Part shown: one piece after another, positions 45,173 through 55,129 of the stretch | How positions within the stretch are numbered: the stretch's first letter is position 1 | How the letters are laid out: every line of letters begins with the position of its first letter | Origin: Dyadobacter tibetensis Y620-1 | GTDB lineage: Bacteria > Bacteroidota > Bacteroidia > Cytophagales > Spirosomataceae | DNA length: 64,000 nt | Direction: 5' to 3' | NCBI RefSeq assembly: GCF_000566685.1 | Contig: NZ_AZQN01000003.1 | Location: 992,001-1,056,000 of the forward strand | Position numbers and translations under genes: made by a program | Notes under the pieces: model-generated | What the model saw: only the letters and a program-made list of their open reading frames with translations | The model's database searches: none | What the model was told of the DNA's origin: nothing

Positions 45173-46282
45173 ATGAATAGATATGAAAATTTCCGAACCA
45201 ACGACTTTGTTTGGGATCGTTTCTTTCGGCAGTGGGTATTGTCTCCAACCAGCGAAAGTGATCGCCTCTGGCAGGAGTGGGTACAGGACCATCCAGAGCG
45301 CTTGCGTAGGGTGACTGCGGCACGTAATATTGTCCTTGCACTGCAGGTAGACGAACCTGAACTAACAGCGGAGAAGGTAGAGGAACGGGTGCGGAATACC
45401 ATGGATCGACTTCAGACCCTGGACTCTCGCAAAAGACAGGGAAGCGTTTATTTCAGGCGTCGGGATCTTTTTGTGAGAATAGCTGCTGCCATCCTCTTGA
45501 TTTCAGGATTGGTCTGGGGTGTCGGGCAATGGAAGAATACCGTAGAATTGGTTTTGGAAAATGGTCCAGCTGAAGCATTACCTGTTAATTCATCCATAGA
45601 AATTTTTAACCAATCGAAGCAAGCACGATCCTATTCGCTTTCAGACGGGAGCCGGGTATTACTGCAGCCAGGGGGAAAATTGACTTATCAGGATGGATTT
45701 GCGGACGACCATAGGACTATTTATTTGGTGGGTACAGGGTTTTTTGAAATAAATCGCGATACGGCAAGACCTTTTATGGTGTATACCCGAGACCTGGTCA
45801 CCAAGGTGCTGGGTACCAGCTTTACGGTGGAAGCGGAAGATACTGCCGAGGATGTTACGATTTCTGTAAAAACCGGCAAGGTACTGGTAGTAGGAAAGAA
45901 AGATCCGGAGTTTAAGAAAAAAATGGATGGCAACGCGTTAAGCGGAAATGTGCTTTTGCCTAACCAACAAATAATTTTCTACAGGAATGACGCAAAGCTT
46001 GTCAAGACGTTGGTGGCTGAACCAAGTCTTATTCCGTCGCAGCGAGGTACCATTTCCTTTAGCTTCGAAGAGACACCGGTAAACGAAGTATTTGATCGAC
46101 TTGCAGCCGCTTACGGCATTGAAATACAATATGATGAGAAACTGCTTCGCAACTGTCCTTTGACGGCTGTATTGGAATCGCAAAATCTCCATGAGAAGCT
46201 GGATATTATCTGTAAGGCAGTAGAGTCGCGCTATGAAATAGTGGAAGGTCAAGTGATTATTCACTCGAAAGGCTGCCAATAA
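45173..46282 (+). CDS. FecR family anti-sigma factor
   Basis: 369 residues. An N-terminal cytoplasmic part (about 1-95) that binds the sigma factor is followed by one membrane segment (LFVRIAAAILLISGLVWGVG, about 97-116) and the periplasmic FecR domain: RSYSLSDGSRVLLQPGGKLT, ERG-like KVLGTSFTVEAED and the C-terminal DUF4974 domain that senses SusC (ISFSFEETPVNEVFDRLAAA through VEGQVIIHS). It passes the substrate signal of the outer membrane receptor to an ECF sigma factor. It precedes SusC by 197 bases. Confidence 0.94.
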   Translation: MNRYENFRTNDFVWDRFFRQWVLSPTSESDRLWQEWVQDHPERLRRVTAARNIVLALQVDEPELTAEKVEERVRNTMDRLQTLDSRKRQGSVYFRRRDLFVRIAAAILLISGLVWGVGQWKNTVELVLENGPAEALPVNSSIEIFNQSKQARSYSLSDGSRVLLQPGGKLTYQDGFADDHRTIYLVGTGFFEINRDTARPFMVYTRDLVTKVLGTSFTVEAEDTAEDVTISVKTGKVLVVGKKDPEFKKKMDGNALSGNVLLPNQQIIFYRNDAKLVKTLVAEPSLIPSQRGTISFSFEETPVNEVFDRLAAAYGIEIQYDEKLLRNCPLTAVLESQNLHEKLDIICKAVESRYEIVEGQVIIHSKGCQ

Positions 46283-46352
46283 CTTATGCTAGGATATTAA
46301 TCATGTATCACCTTAAACCTATATCATTTGATTACAAACCATATATAAGAAA

Positions 46353-46432
46353 GAGTCGACAATGTTCCCGCATTGCCGACTCCTAAATTAAGGTTCCCGA
46401 ATGGTTGTCGCCATTAGCTCCTGGAAAGGAGC
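46353..46432 (+). promoter_or_regulatory. two hairpins in the SusC leader
   Basis: GAGTCGACAATG (46353-46364) pairs with CATTGCCGACTC (46371-46382) with one mismatch and a 6-base loop. Some 35 bases later GCTCCT (46417-46422), loop GGAA, AGGAGC (46427-46432) forms a hairpin with a GNRA-type tetraloop. Both lie in the 197-base FecR-SusC gap and would shape the SusC mRNA leader. They may attenuate, stabilise or be processed; there is no T-run typical of a terminator. Confidence 0.45.
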
Positions 46433-46479
46433 ACGGGATCGTTTTGCCAAACAGTTAACTTAACAAAACATTCAAATCT

Positions 46480-49400
46480 ATGAAAAAACCGGTACAATTC
46501 CATCGGCTAATACTTTGGACTATGAGAATAACCGCTACCCAGCTACTATTTGCCATTTTATTTCTGGGTACCACCTATGCGCATACGAGTAAAGCGCAGT
46601 CGGTATTAAGTCAGAAATTATCCTTAGAGGCCAATGGCCTATCCATTAAGGAGGTACTAAGTCTACTTGAAAAACAGGTAGATGCCCAATTCGTATTCAG
46701 TTCCAGAATCATTCAATCCAAACGAAAGGTGGATGCTAAAGTCGTGAATAAGCCTCTTCAGGAAGTATTGGAGCTGGTTTTGGATCCCTTAGATCTAACC
46801 TATGAGGTTTCTGGTAAAATTATAATTATAAAAAGGTCCAGCGGAACTATCAAACCCGGGGCCTCTATTCAGAACCAGGATAAAAACATTACAGGAACCA
46901 TATTGGATGAAAATGGAGAAAGCCTGCCAGGTGTAAGTGTGGTTATAAAGGGTACGCAGTCCGGCACTCAGACTGATGCCAGCGGAAAATTTCAGCTATC
47001 TCTTGCATCAAGCCAAATATCTAGGGCTATCCTAGTATTTAGTTTCGTTGGCTATAAGACTCAGGAGATTTTGCTCGGAGATAAAATGGATTTGCAGGTG
47101 AGTATGGAGCTGGAAGACAGGTCGTTACAAGAGATCGTGGTGATCGGATATGGACAAGTAAAGAAAAGTGATTTGACAGGATCTGTTGCCTCTATCAAGT
47201 CATCTGAGATCAATGCTTATCCGGCGACCAACCTGGTCCAGTCCATGGCCGGTAGAGCCGCCGGTGTGTATGTCTCTCAGACTACGGGTGCACCGGGCGC
47301 TGCAATTAGCGTTCGTGTGCGGGGAGCTAATTCTATTCAGGGAAGTAATGAACCCCTGTATGTCGTTGACGGTTTTCCTTATTCAGGAAATCCTACTTTG
47401 CTTAATAATGCCGATATCGAATCGATGGAGGTACTTAAAGATGCTTCGGCTACCGCTATTTATGGATCAAGAGGTGCAAATGGAGTTGTGCTTATAACCA
47501 CCAAAAGGGGGAAATCGGGGAGGGTCAATGTCGATTATGAAGGTTACTTCGGAGTTCAAAGCATTCGTAAGAAATTAGAAATGATGGATGCCACACAGTA
47601 TGCGCAGTTTTATAACGAGCAGGCAGCTAATGATGGACTTAGTCCTCATTTTACCCCAGATCAAATCGCCGGCTTCGGAAAAGGAACTGACTGGCAAGAC
47701 CTTGTATTTCAGAGGGCACCGATTCAAAATCATTCCATTTCGGTAAGTGGGGGCAACGAGCGGACCCGATTCTCTGTTTCTGGGAGTAACTTTAGTCAGG
47801 ACGGGATTATTATTGGGAGCAATTATAAACGAAACTCCCTGAGGTTTAACCTGAATTCGGATTTGGGGAAGAACTTCAAACTGGACCTTAATTCTGTATT
47901 AAGTCAATTTGATACGGATCGGAAAAATTCTGGCAAGGGAAACCGGGGTAGTTCATTGATCTCTGCTCTCTTGTCTGGATATCCCACCATACCGGCTACG
48001 CAGGCAGACGGTAGCTATTCAAATTTGGGAGAAGCTTATGCCTGGGGGTCCAACGCTATCGTGAATCCTTTAAATTTTCTTTATCAGCAGACCGACCGGT
48101 TGAAGTCTAATAAGGTGCTGGCCAATTTGGCGCTATCATATCAGCCCTTGCCCGGACTAATCATAAAGTCTATGGCCGGGATTGAGAGTACCGACGATGT
48201 TACTAATGGCTACACAACCAATAAATTTGTTAATTCCAAAGGTAGAGCGGATTATAGCACCAATCGCATCAGCAGTATTCTCAGCGAGAATACGGTAAGC
48301 TATAACAAGGAATTTGGCAAACAGAGTATTTCTGCTGTGGCAGGATTTACTTATCAGGACTATGTCAACACGGGGTTGTCTGCATCGGGAACTGGATTTA
48401 TTAGTAATACGCAGCAGTCTTACGATATTGGCGCAGCGGCTACACAGTCCGTACCATCCTCGTATTACTCGAAATGGAGCCTGCTTTCCTATTTGGCTCG
48501 GATTAATTATAGTTTTAACAATAGAATTCTGGTTACTGCAAGTCTACGTGCCGACGGGTCGTCCCGCTATAGTGAGGGCCAGAAGTTTGGCTATTTTCCA
48601 TCTGCTGCTATAGCCTACAGGCTCTCTGAAGAACAGTGGGTAAAAGATATACCTGCCATTTCCGATCTGAAAGTTCGTATCGGATATGGCGAAACAGGCA
48701 ATACCGCTATCAGTCCCTATCAGACATTAAATCTATTGAGTTCCGATCAAGTGGTATTTGGAGATGCGCTGACCACTTACTATGCCCCCGGTACCCGCCT
48801 GGCTGGACCGTTACGCTGGGAAACCACTGCCCAAACCGATGCTGGAATCGATATTAGCTTGTTTAATAATCGGGTGAATTTTACCGCCGATTACTATGTC
48901 AAGAATACCAGAGATTTGTTGAATAATGTAGCCCTGCCTTCTTCCCTGGGCTTTACTTATACCATTCAGAATATTGGAAAAATACAGAACAAGGGTTTTG
49001 AATTTTCGGCCTCCGGGAAAGTGTTGGAAGGTGGATTTAAGTGGGATCTTTCAGGAAATATTTCCTTTAATCAAAATAAGGTCGTTAAGCTTTATGGAGG
49101 CAATGACATCTTAGGGAATGCTATCAATATTTCTGTTGTCAATGACAATATTAATATACTACGTGAAGGAGAAGCTCTAGGTGCCTTCTATGGATATGTT
49201 TCCAATGGATATGATGAGAATGGTTATCCTAAATATATGGATTTTAATGAAAATGGAGTCCGGGATTCGGAGGACAAAAGAATTATTGGCAATCCAAACC
49301 CTAAGTTTATTTATGGATTTAATTCTAATATGCAATTTAAGAATTTCGAATTATCCATATTTGTCCAAGGTAGCAAGGGTAATGATATTTTCAATCTGAG

Positions 49401-49800
49401 TGCCGTCAATCAAACCAATGATTACGGACAGGCTCTTAATATGCCTGTAGAAGTATTCAAGGATCACTGGACACCTACCAACACCAATGCCAAATATCCG
49501 GTTATCAAAACCAATTCTCAGCCACAGGTTTCCGATCGATTCGTGGAAGACGGGTCTTATCTGCGGGTGAAAAATATTCAGCTGAGCTATAATCTCCCTG
49601 TTTCTTCTCTAAACCTTTCCTGGTTGCGAAATGCTCAGATATATATTAGTGCTCAAAACCTGTTCACCATTACGAAATACTCTTGGTATGATCCAGAGAT
49701 CAACTCCTATGGGGGAAGCAACTCGATTCTACAGGGGATAGATCATTATGTATATCCTGTGGCTAAAACCAGTACCATAGGACTGCGAATCGGTTTATAA
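46480..49800 (+). CDS. SusC/RagA family TonB-linked outer membrane protein with STN domain
   Basis: 1106 residues. A long signal (MRITATQLLFAILFLG within residues 10-30) is followed by a STN/secretin-like signalling domain at about 45-125 (LSIKEVLSLLEKQVDAQFVF), a carboxypeptidase-like CarD domain at about 135-215 (ITGTILDENGESLPGVSVVI), the TonB-plug stretch VIGYGQVKKSDLTGSVASI, PLYVVDGFPYSGNP and LKDASATAIYGSRGANGVV, and the 22-strand barrel ending TIGLRIGL. The STN domain means it signals to a FecR/ECF pair. It imports a large substrate with the SusD lid encoded next. Confidence 0.97.
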   Translation: MKKPVQFHRLILWTMRITATQLLFAILFLGTTYAHTSKAQSVLSQKLSLEANGLSIKEVLSLLEKQVDAQFVFSSRIIQSKRKVDAKVVNKPLQEVLELVLDPLDLTYEVSGKIIIIKRSSGTIKPGASIQNQDKNITGTILDENGESLPGVSVVIKGTQSGTQTDASGKFQLSLASSQISRAILVFSFVGYKTQEILLGDKMDLQVSMELEDRSLQEIVVIGYGQVKKSDLTGSVASIKSSEINAYPATNLVQSMAGRAAGVYVSQTTGAPGAAISVRVRGANSIQGSNEPLYVVDGFPYSGNPTLLNNADIESMEVLKDASATAIYGSRGANGVVLITTKRGKSGRVNVDYEGYFGVQSIRKKLEMMDATQYAQFYNEQAANDGLSPHFTPDQIAGFGKGTDWQDLVFQRAPIQNHSISVSGGNERTRFSVSGSNFSQDGIIIGSNYKRNSLRFNLNSDLGKNFKLDLNSVLSQFDTDRKNSGKGNRGSSLISALLSGYPTIPATQADGSYSNLGEAYAWGSNAIVNPLNFLYQQTDRLKSNKVLANLALSYQPLPGLIIKSMAGIESTDDVTNGYTTNKFVNSKGRADYSTNRISSILSENTVSYNKEFGKQSISAVAGFTYQDYVNTGLSASGTGFISNTQQSYDIGAAATQSVPSSYYSKWSLLSYLARINYSFNNRILVTASLRADGSSRYSEGQKFGYFPSAAIAYRLSEEQWVKDIPAISDLKVRIGYGETGNTAISPYQTLNLLSSDQVVFGDALTTYYAPGTRLAGPLRWETTAQTDAGIDISLFNNRVNFTADYYVKNTRDLLNNVALPSSLGFTYTIQNIGKIQNKGFEFSASGKVLEGGFKWDLSGNISFNQNKVVKLYGGNDILGNAINISVVNDNINILREGEALGAFYGYVSNGYDENGYPKYMDFNENGVRDSEDKRIIGNPNPKFIYGFNSNMQFKNFELSIFVQGSKGNDIFNLSAVNQTNDYGQALNMPVEVFKDHWTPTNTNAKYPVIKTNSQPQVSDRFVEDGSYLRVKNIQLSYNLPVSSLNLSWLRNAQIYISAQNLFTITKYSWYDPEINSYGGSNSILQGIDHYVYPVAKTSTIGLRIGL

Positions 49801-49825
49801 TTCAATTTTAACCATGACTTTGATT

Positions 49826-51262
49826 ATGAAAAAGTACTGTATATATATATTAATTTGCCTTTTAGGAGCCTCCTGTAGTGATTTGTTAGTTGAGGAGCCT
49901 AAGTCACTGGCCTCAGAGAATTTTTATAATACTGATGCTGAAGCCGAGGCAGCCGTAAATGCCATCTACGGCCCGATGCGAAGCAATAACGGACTAGGGA
50001 TTAATTATCCTGCCCAACTGGAAGGGCTGGCCGATTACGGAAATTCCCGAGGGAGCCAAACACCCGTTAGTCTTTACCAGGGATTAGACAATACGAATGC
50101 CAATCGGGTAGGGGTTATTTGGGATAATTTTTACCAGTCTATCCGCAATGCAAATCTGGTGATCCAAAATGTACCCAAAGGAGTAGATATTTCCGAAGCG
50201 AGCAAGGTGAAATATGTCGCGGAAGCCAAATATCTTCGTGCTTTGCTGTATTTTGCATTGGTACGTAACTGGGATGCTGTTCCTATACGGACCGAGGCGA
50301 ATATGACCGTAGCTGATTTACCCCGTTCCTCCGTCTCCGAGGTCTATCAGCTAATAGTTGCCGATGCATTGGAAGCCGAAAAAGGGCTTCCGGAAACGCC
50401 GGCGGCGATAGGGCGCCCAACCAACTGGGCCGCAAAAACGCTTTTATCTGAGGTGTACCTATATTTAGAAGATTGGGATCAGGCGAGCGCCAAGGCCAGA
50501 GAAGTGATAGCCTCGGGAAAATTCTCATTGGTTTCCACAGCAGTAGCTGAGGATTTTCAAAAAATATTCGGTCCGGAGGTGGTCAATACCCCAGAAGAGA
50601 TATTCTATTTCAAATACAATCGCCAGCAGGGATTCGGTTTGGTCAGTTACGCTCACCGCAAAACCAGCCAGTATAATTATTATGGTCCTGGAGGGGTATA
50701 TGCGCAGTATACCGATTCCGTATCTAATTCCTTTATAAAAAACTGGGATGGTAAGGATCTACGGAAATCACATATTCTGTATAATGTAGATATAGGCTTA
50801 GGGCCCAACTCTTGTCTGTTCAGAAAGTTTAGAGACCCGGATGCTACTGCAGGCGCGGGGAACGACTATCCCTGGTATCGGTATGCCGACCTTCTTTTGT
50901 TCCATGCTGAAGCCGAGGCTCGAGCTCAGGGGGCTCCAACAGCGGCGGCGGTAGAAAGTCTTAATAAGGTCCATAGACGGGCCTATGGTTTTGCAGCTGA
51001 AGCTACTTCCCCTGTAGACTTTAAGCCTAGTGATTTTAACTTGGAAACCTTTATAAATAAAGTGGTGCAGGAAAGGGGATATGAAACCATGTATGAAGGC
51101 AAGCGCTGGCTGGACTTAAAACGTTTGGGGATTGCGAAACAGCGAATCAAAGAGGTTAAAAATATAGAGGTAGCCGAAAAACATATGTTGTGGCCCATTC
51201 CAAATTCCGAGATATTATATAATAAAGCCATCACCGCTGAGGATCAAAATCCTGGCTATTAA
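49826..51262 (+). CDS. SusD/RagB family outer membrane lipoprotein
   Basis: The start MKKYCIYILICLLGASC at 49826 gives a lipoprotein with the modified Cys at 17; the ATG four codons upstream is the alternative. 478 residues. The N-terminal SusD part (ENFYNTDAEAEAAVNAIYGP) and tetratricopeptide helices (AEAKYLRALLYFALVRNWDA) precede the C-terminal RagB/SusD domain (YPWYRYADLLLFHAEAEARA, ERGYETMYEGKRWLDLKRLG, ending EDQNPGY). It forms the surface lid that binds the substrate over the SusC channel. It is 25 bases downstream of SusC. Confidence 0.96.
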   Translation: MKKYCIYILICLLGASCSDLLVEEPKSLASENFYNTDAEAEAAVNAIYGPMRSNNGLGINYPAQLEGLADYGNSRGSQTPVSLYQGLDNTNANRVGVIWDNFYQSIRNANLVIQNVPKGVDISEASKVKYVAEAKYLRALLYFALVRNWDAVPIRTEANMTVADLPRSSVSEVYQLIVADALEAEKGLPETPAAIGRPTNWAAKTLLSEVYLYLEDWDQASAKAREVIASGKFSLVSTAVAEDFQKIFGPEVVNTPEEIFYFKYNRQQGFGLVSYAHRKTSQYNYYGPGGVYAQYTDSVSNSFIKNWDGKDLRKSHILYNVDIGLGPNSCLFRKFRDPDATAGAGNDYPWYRYADLLLFHAEAEARAQGAPTAAAVESLNKVHRRAYGFAAEATSPVDFKPSDFNLETFINKVVQERGYETMYEGKRWLDLKRLGIAKQRIKEVKNIEVAEKHMLWPIPNSEILYNKAITAEDQNPGY

Positions 51263-51272
51263 TTCACGAACG

Positions 51273-53297
51273 ATGAATGTTTTGTTTATAAAGAAGTCGA
51301 AAGTAATCTTTTTGATAGGACTGTGGCTGAGCAGTATTACTACGCAGACGGTCGTCAAGGGGCAAACTGCGGCCACCTATGATATTGTAGTTTACGGGGC
51401 CACATCTGCTGGTGTAATGGCAGCATACACCGCTGCAAAAAATGGTAAATCGGTGCTATTGATAGACCCCGGCACCCATTTAGGAGGGCTTACCACAGGA
51501 GGTTTGGGGTATACCGACATCGGAAATAAATATGCTATTACAGGACTGGCCAGAGACTTTTACCGGCGTATAGGTAAGCATTATGGCCGACTGGAACAAT
51601 GGACCTTTGAGCCGCATGTAGCCAAAAACTATTTGCAGCAGTATTTGGACGAAGCAAAGGTGGGGGTAGTTTACCAGATGGAGCTAACGGATGTTAGTAA
51701 GACAGGAAGCAATATTCGATCCCTACGTTTTACCGGTCGGAAGCCTGACCGTAAAACGCTGGATGTCAAAGCCAGGATGTATATAGATTGTACCTATGAA
51801 GGGGATTTAATGGCAGCGGCAGGCGTCTCTTATCATGTGGGTCGGGAGGCCAATTCTGAATATGGTGAGGATTATAATGGGGTTCAACTGCTGGAAGGGC
51901 ACCAACTGCCCGACGGAATTGACCCCTATAAAGAAGTAGGAAAGCCATCTTCAGGACTCCTGTGGGGCATTCAGCCCGGAAAGCTCGAGCCTCAGGGAAG
52001 TGGGGATTCGCTGGTTCAGGCATATAATTTCAGGATTTGTCTGACCAACCGTCCTGAGAATATGATTCCTATCTCAAAGCCCGAAAATTACGATCCTCAG
52101 CGCTACGAGTTATTGGCAAGACTTATCGCACTACAGCCTGAGAAAACCCGATTGGCTGACTACTTTATATGGAGTATCATGCCCAATCAAAAAACGGATA
52201 TTAATAATCGGAATGGCTTTTCTACCGACATGATCGGTATGAATTATGCCTATCCTGAGGCCAGTTGGGAGGTTCGGGAGCGTATTGTGAAAGATCATGA
52301 GGATTATACCAAAGGCTTACTATATTTCTTTGGTAACGATGCCCGTGTGCCGGCGGTACTTCGGGCGCAAATGCGTCAATGGGGATATCCTAAGGATGAA
52401 TATACCGAAACAGGGAACTGGTCTCCACAGCTTTACATCCGTGAGGCCCGCCGCATGAAGGGGATGTACGTGATGACCCAGGCTAATTGTCAAGGTAAGA
52501 CTATCGTTAAGGATGGAATAGGTATGGCAGCATATACCATGGATTCACATAATACCCAGCGTATAGTCGTCGATGGGATGGCTAAAAACGAAGGTAATGT
52601 CGAGGTTGGTGGTTTTGGTCCATACCCGATTGCTTACCGTTCCATAATCCCAGTGAAAGAAGAATGTGATAATCTTCTGGTACCGGTATGTTTGTCTGCA
52701 ACGCATATTGCTTTCGGTTCCATCCGAATGGAACCCGTATTTATGGTCTTGGCACAGTCGGCGGCCATGGCGGCTGTCATGGCTATCGACGGCAATCGGG
52801 CGCTGCAGGACTTGGACGTTGCCCAGCTACAAAAGCAGCTTGAAACGAATCCTTTTTCCGACGGTCGATCGCCGGAAATATTGGTTGACAATCATGATGA
52901 AAGTCAGGTGGAGGTAGTAGGCGAATGGGTGAAAAAAAGCAAAGGCGGTTATGGTCCAGATTTCTTAGCCAGTGAGTCACCAACGAAGCAGGAAGCATGG
53001 GTGGGTTATAAACCGCGTATCGAAGGGGCTGGAAAATACGCCGCCTATCTTTATATCCCCCAGGTACATCAAATGCTGGATACCCTAAACGTTACAATCC
53101 GAGCAAAAGGCAAATCAACACAGCTTACCATCAGGAAGGCTGATATTGAAGTGGTGGGACAGACCTCTGGGGAATGGTATCATTTGGGAGAATATGACCT
53201 GGCCTCCGGGGAGGACTTTATGATTAAGGTACATGCACCGAGAGAGGGCAAGGGTGGTACCGTCATGGCCGATGCGTTGCTTTTTATTCCTAATTAA
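51273..53297 (+). CDS. exported FAD-dependent oxidoreductase with C-terminal golvesin-like domain
   Basis: 674 residues starting 10 bases after SusD. A signal peptide (VIFLIGLWLSSITTQTVVKG) precedes the FAD domain of PF12831 type: YDIVVYGATSAGVMAAYTAA, then LGGLTTGGLGYTDIGNKYAI, DCTYEGDLMAAAGVSYHVGR and FGSIRMEPVFMVLAQSAAMA. The first glycine motif is GATSAG, a relaxed form of GxGxxG. The last 130 residues (VDNHDESQVEVVGEWVKKSK onward) form a beta-sandwich like the golvesin / xanthan-lyase C-terminal domain, likely a carbohydrate or polymer binder. There is no Tat motif, so FAD must be inserted outside the cytoplasm. Substrate unknown. It is co-transcribed with SusC-SusD and the next paralogue. 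Confidence 0.9.
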   Translation: MNVLFIKKSKVIFLIGLWLSSITTQTVVKGQTAATYDIVVYGATSAGVMAAYTAAKNGKSVLLIDPGTHLGGLTTGGLGYTDIGNKYAITGLARDFYRRIGKHYGRLEQWTFEPHVAKNYLQQYLDEAKVGVVYQMELTDVSKTGSNIRSLRFTGRKPDRKTLDVKARMYIDCTYEGDLMAAAGVSYHVGREANSEYGEDYNGVQLLEGHQLPDGIDPYKEVGKPSSGLLWGIQPGKLEPQGSGDSLVQAYNFRICLTNRPENMIPISKPENYDPQRYELLARLIALQPEKTRLADYFIWSIMPNQKTDINNRNGFSTDMIGMNYAYPEASWEVRERIVKDHEDYTKGLLYFFGNDARVPAVLRAQMRQWGYPKDEYTETGNWSPQLYIREARRMKGMYVMTQANCQGKTIVKDGIGMAAYTMDSHNTQRIVVDGMAKNEGNVEVGGFGPYPIAYRSIIPVKEECDNLLVPVCLSATHIAFGSIRMEPVFMVLAQSAAMAAVMAIDGNRALQDLDVAQLQKQLETNPFSDGRSPEILVDNHDESQVEVVGEWVKKSKGGYGPDFLASESPTKQEAWVGYKPRIEGAGKYAAYLYIPQVHQMLDTLNVTIRAKGKSTQLTIRKADIEVVGQTSGEWYHLGEYDLASGEDFMIKVHAPREGKGGTVMADALLFIPN

Positions 53298-53321
53298 TTT
53301 TAACCCTTAAATTTTATAGTT

Positions 53322-54983
53322 TTGAAACAAATTTTTAGAAGTATCTTGTTAACCATGGCCGTGCTTACGGTTTCTGCATGTTCTTCGGGGGAGGAGAAGA
53401 AAAATGTTCAGCAGGCTGATGTGGTCATTTATGGTGGTACGTCTGCGGCTGTCACGGCAGCAGTTGAAGTGGTCAGGTCGGGAAAGACAGTCCTAATAGT
53501 TTCGCCCGATAAGCATTTGGGAGGACTATCTTCTGGAGGACTTGGATATACCGACACCGGTAATAAGTCGGTTATAGGTGGATTGGCAAGGGAGTTTTAC
53601 CAGCGGATATATAACCATTATGACAGTCCGGAAGCCTGGCAATGGCAGAAGAAGGAGGAGTATGGAAACAAAGGACAGGGTACAAAAGCCATGGATGGTG
53701 CCGAACGTACCATGTGGATCTTTGAGCCTCATGTTGCCGAGAAAGTATTCGAGGATTTCGTCGGGGAAAATAAAATTGAGGTGCTTCGAGATGAATGGCT
53801 GGATCGGGAAAAGGGAGTGGTGATGAAGGATGGTCGAATTGAGAGCATCACCACACTTTCCGGTAAGACTTTTTCTGCTAAAATGTTTATTGACGCTACC
53901 TATGAGGGTGATTTGATGGCCGCTGCCGGAGTTTCGTACCATGTAGGTCGTGAAGCCAATTCGGTTTATGGCGAAACATGGAATGGTGTTCAACCTGAAG
54001 TATTCCAGCATGGCCACCATTTTAAGAAAAATATTAGCCCTTATGTGGTAGAAGGGGATCCTTCCAGCGGTCTTTTGGCCTATGTTTCCGATGAGCCTAT
54101 TGCTGAAAAAGGGGCAGGTGACAATAAAATTCAGGCCTATTGTTTTAGAATGTGCTTATCTGCCAATCCGGACAACCGTATTCCGTTTGCTAAACCGGCC
54201 GGGTATGATTCTCCTAAATATGAATTGCTGGCCCGGGTATATAGAGCAGGCTGGGACGAAACCTTTCAGAAGTATGACCCCATACCAAACAAGAAAACGG
54301 ACACCAATAATCATGGACCTTTTAGCACAGATTTTATAGGCCAAAATTATGATTATCCCGATGCTAGTTACGAGCGTCGGAAGGAAATTATTAAGGAGCA
54401 TGAACTGTATCAAAAGGGTTTGATGTATTTTTTAGCGAACGATCCGTCTGTTCCTGCAGATGTACACCAAGAAATGCAGCGTTGGGGACTTCCCAAGGAT
54501 GAGTTTAAAGATAACGGAGGCTGGCCCCATCAGATATATGTTCGGGAGGCCCGCCGCATGGTAGGGGAAGAGGTGATGACAGAAGGGCATACCCTGGGTA
54601 GCATCCCCGTGAAAAATTCAGTGGGTATGGGTTCATATTCTCTAGACGCTCATAATGCCCAGCGGTATATTAAGGCCGATGGTTATGTGCAGAATGAAGG
54701 GGACATTGGGGTGCATCCCAAGCAACCATATAGTATTTCCTATCAATCTCTGATACCCAAGAAGGCAGAGTGTCAAAATTTACTAGTGCCTGTATGTATG
54801 TCCAGTTCGCATATAGCATTTGGTTCTATCCGTATGGAACCGGTATTTATGATTCTGGGGCAGAGTGCTGCTGCTGCTGCGGTGTTGTCAATTGATGAGG
54901 GTGTGGCCGTACAGGACCTGCCTTATGAGCGGCTGGAAGCACAGTTGAAAAAAGGGAAGCAAAGATTGGTGTATGAGCCTTAG
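53322..54983 (+). CDS. FAD-dependent oxidoreductase, lipoprotein, paralogue of the previous gene
   Basis: The start is a TTG at 53322, because the lipoprotein signal KQIFRSILLTMAVLTVSAC lies directly after it, no ATG or GTG occurs in frame between the upstream stop and this codon, and the next Met (53355) would leave no basic N-terminus. 553 residues. The catalytic domain repeats the pattern of the upstream gene: VVIYGGTSAAVTAAVE, LGGLSSGGLGYTDTGNKSVI, DATYEGDLMAAAGVSYHVGR, FGSIRMEPVFMILGQSAA. There is no C-terminal extra domain. It lies 24 bases after its paralogue. Both face the periplasm; they could act on the same substrate in series. Confidence 0.9.
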   Translation: MKQIFRSILLTMAVLTVSACSSGEEKKNVQQADVVIYGGTSAAVTAAVEVVRSGKTVLIVSPDKHLGGLSSGGLGYTDTGNKSVIGGLAREFYQRIYNHYDSPEAWQWQKKEEYGNKGQGTKAMDGAERTMWIFEPHVAEKVFEDFVGENKIEVLRDEWLDREKGVVMKDGRIESITTLSGKTFSAKMFIDATYEGDLMAAAGVSYHVGREANSVYGETWNGVQPEVFQHGHHFKKNISPYVVEGDPSSGLLAYVSDEPIAEKGAGDNKIQAYCFRMCLSANPDNRIPFAKPAGYDSPKYELLARVYRAGWDETFQKYDPIPNKKTDTNNHGPFSTDFIGQNYDYPDASYERRKEIIKEHELYQKGLMYFLANDPSVPADVHQEMQRWGLPKDEFKDNGGWPHQIYVREARRMVGEEVMTEGHTLGSIPVKNSVGMGSYSLDAHNAQRYIKADGYVQNEGDIGVHPKQPYSISYQSLIPKKAECQNLLVPVCMSSSHIAFGSIRMEPVFMILGQSAAAAAVLSIDEGVAVQDLPYERLEAQLKKGKQRLVYEP

Positions 54984-55067
54984 CAGAATTAAAGTTTGAT
55001 GAATTGTCAAACAACCTGTTTTTATTCTGCAAAAAGCGATATAACTTTGCTTTGATTAATAAAAATG

Positions 55068-55099
55068 AGAAATAGCCGGATATTTTTCCGGCTATTTCT
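55068..55099 (+). terminator. hairpin between the FAD operon and the MFS gene
   Basis: AGAAATAGCCGG (55068-55079) and CCGGCTATTTCT (55088-55099), a 12-base perfect stem with an 8-base loop. There is no T-run after it, only GTATCG. It probably ends the SusCD-FAD operon or forms a barrier ahead of the MFS gene. Confidence 0.65.
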
Positions 55100-55129
55100 G
55101 TATCGTTGCACAGAATTTATTTACTTTAA

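Noticed and set aside
53526-54020. 164-codon minus-strand frame inside the second FAD oxidoreductase
   Set aside because: The plus-strand protein is a clear PF12831 member over the whole stretch.
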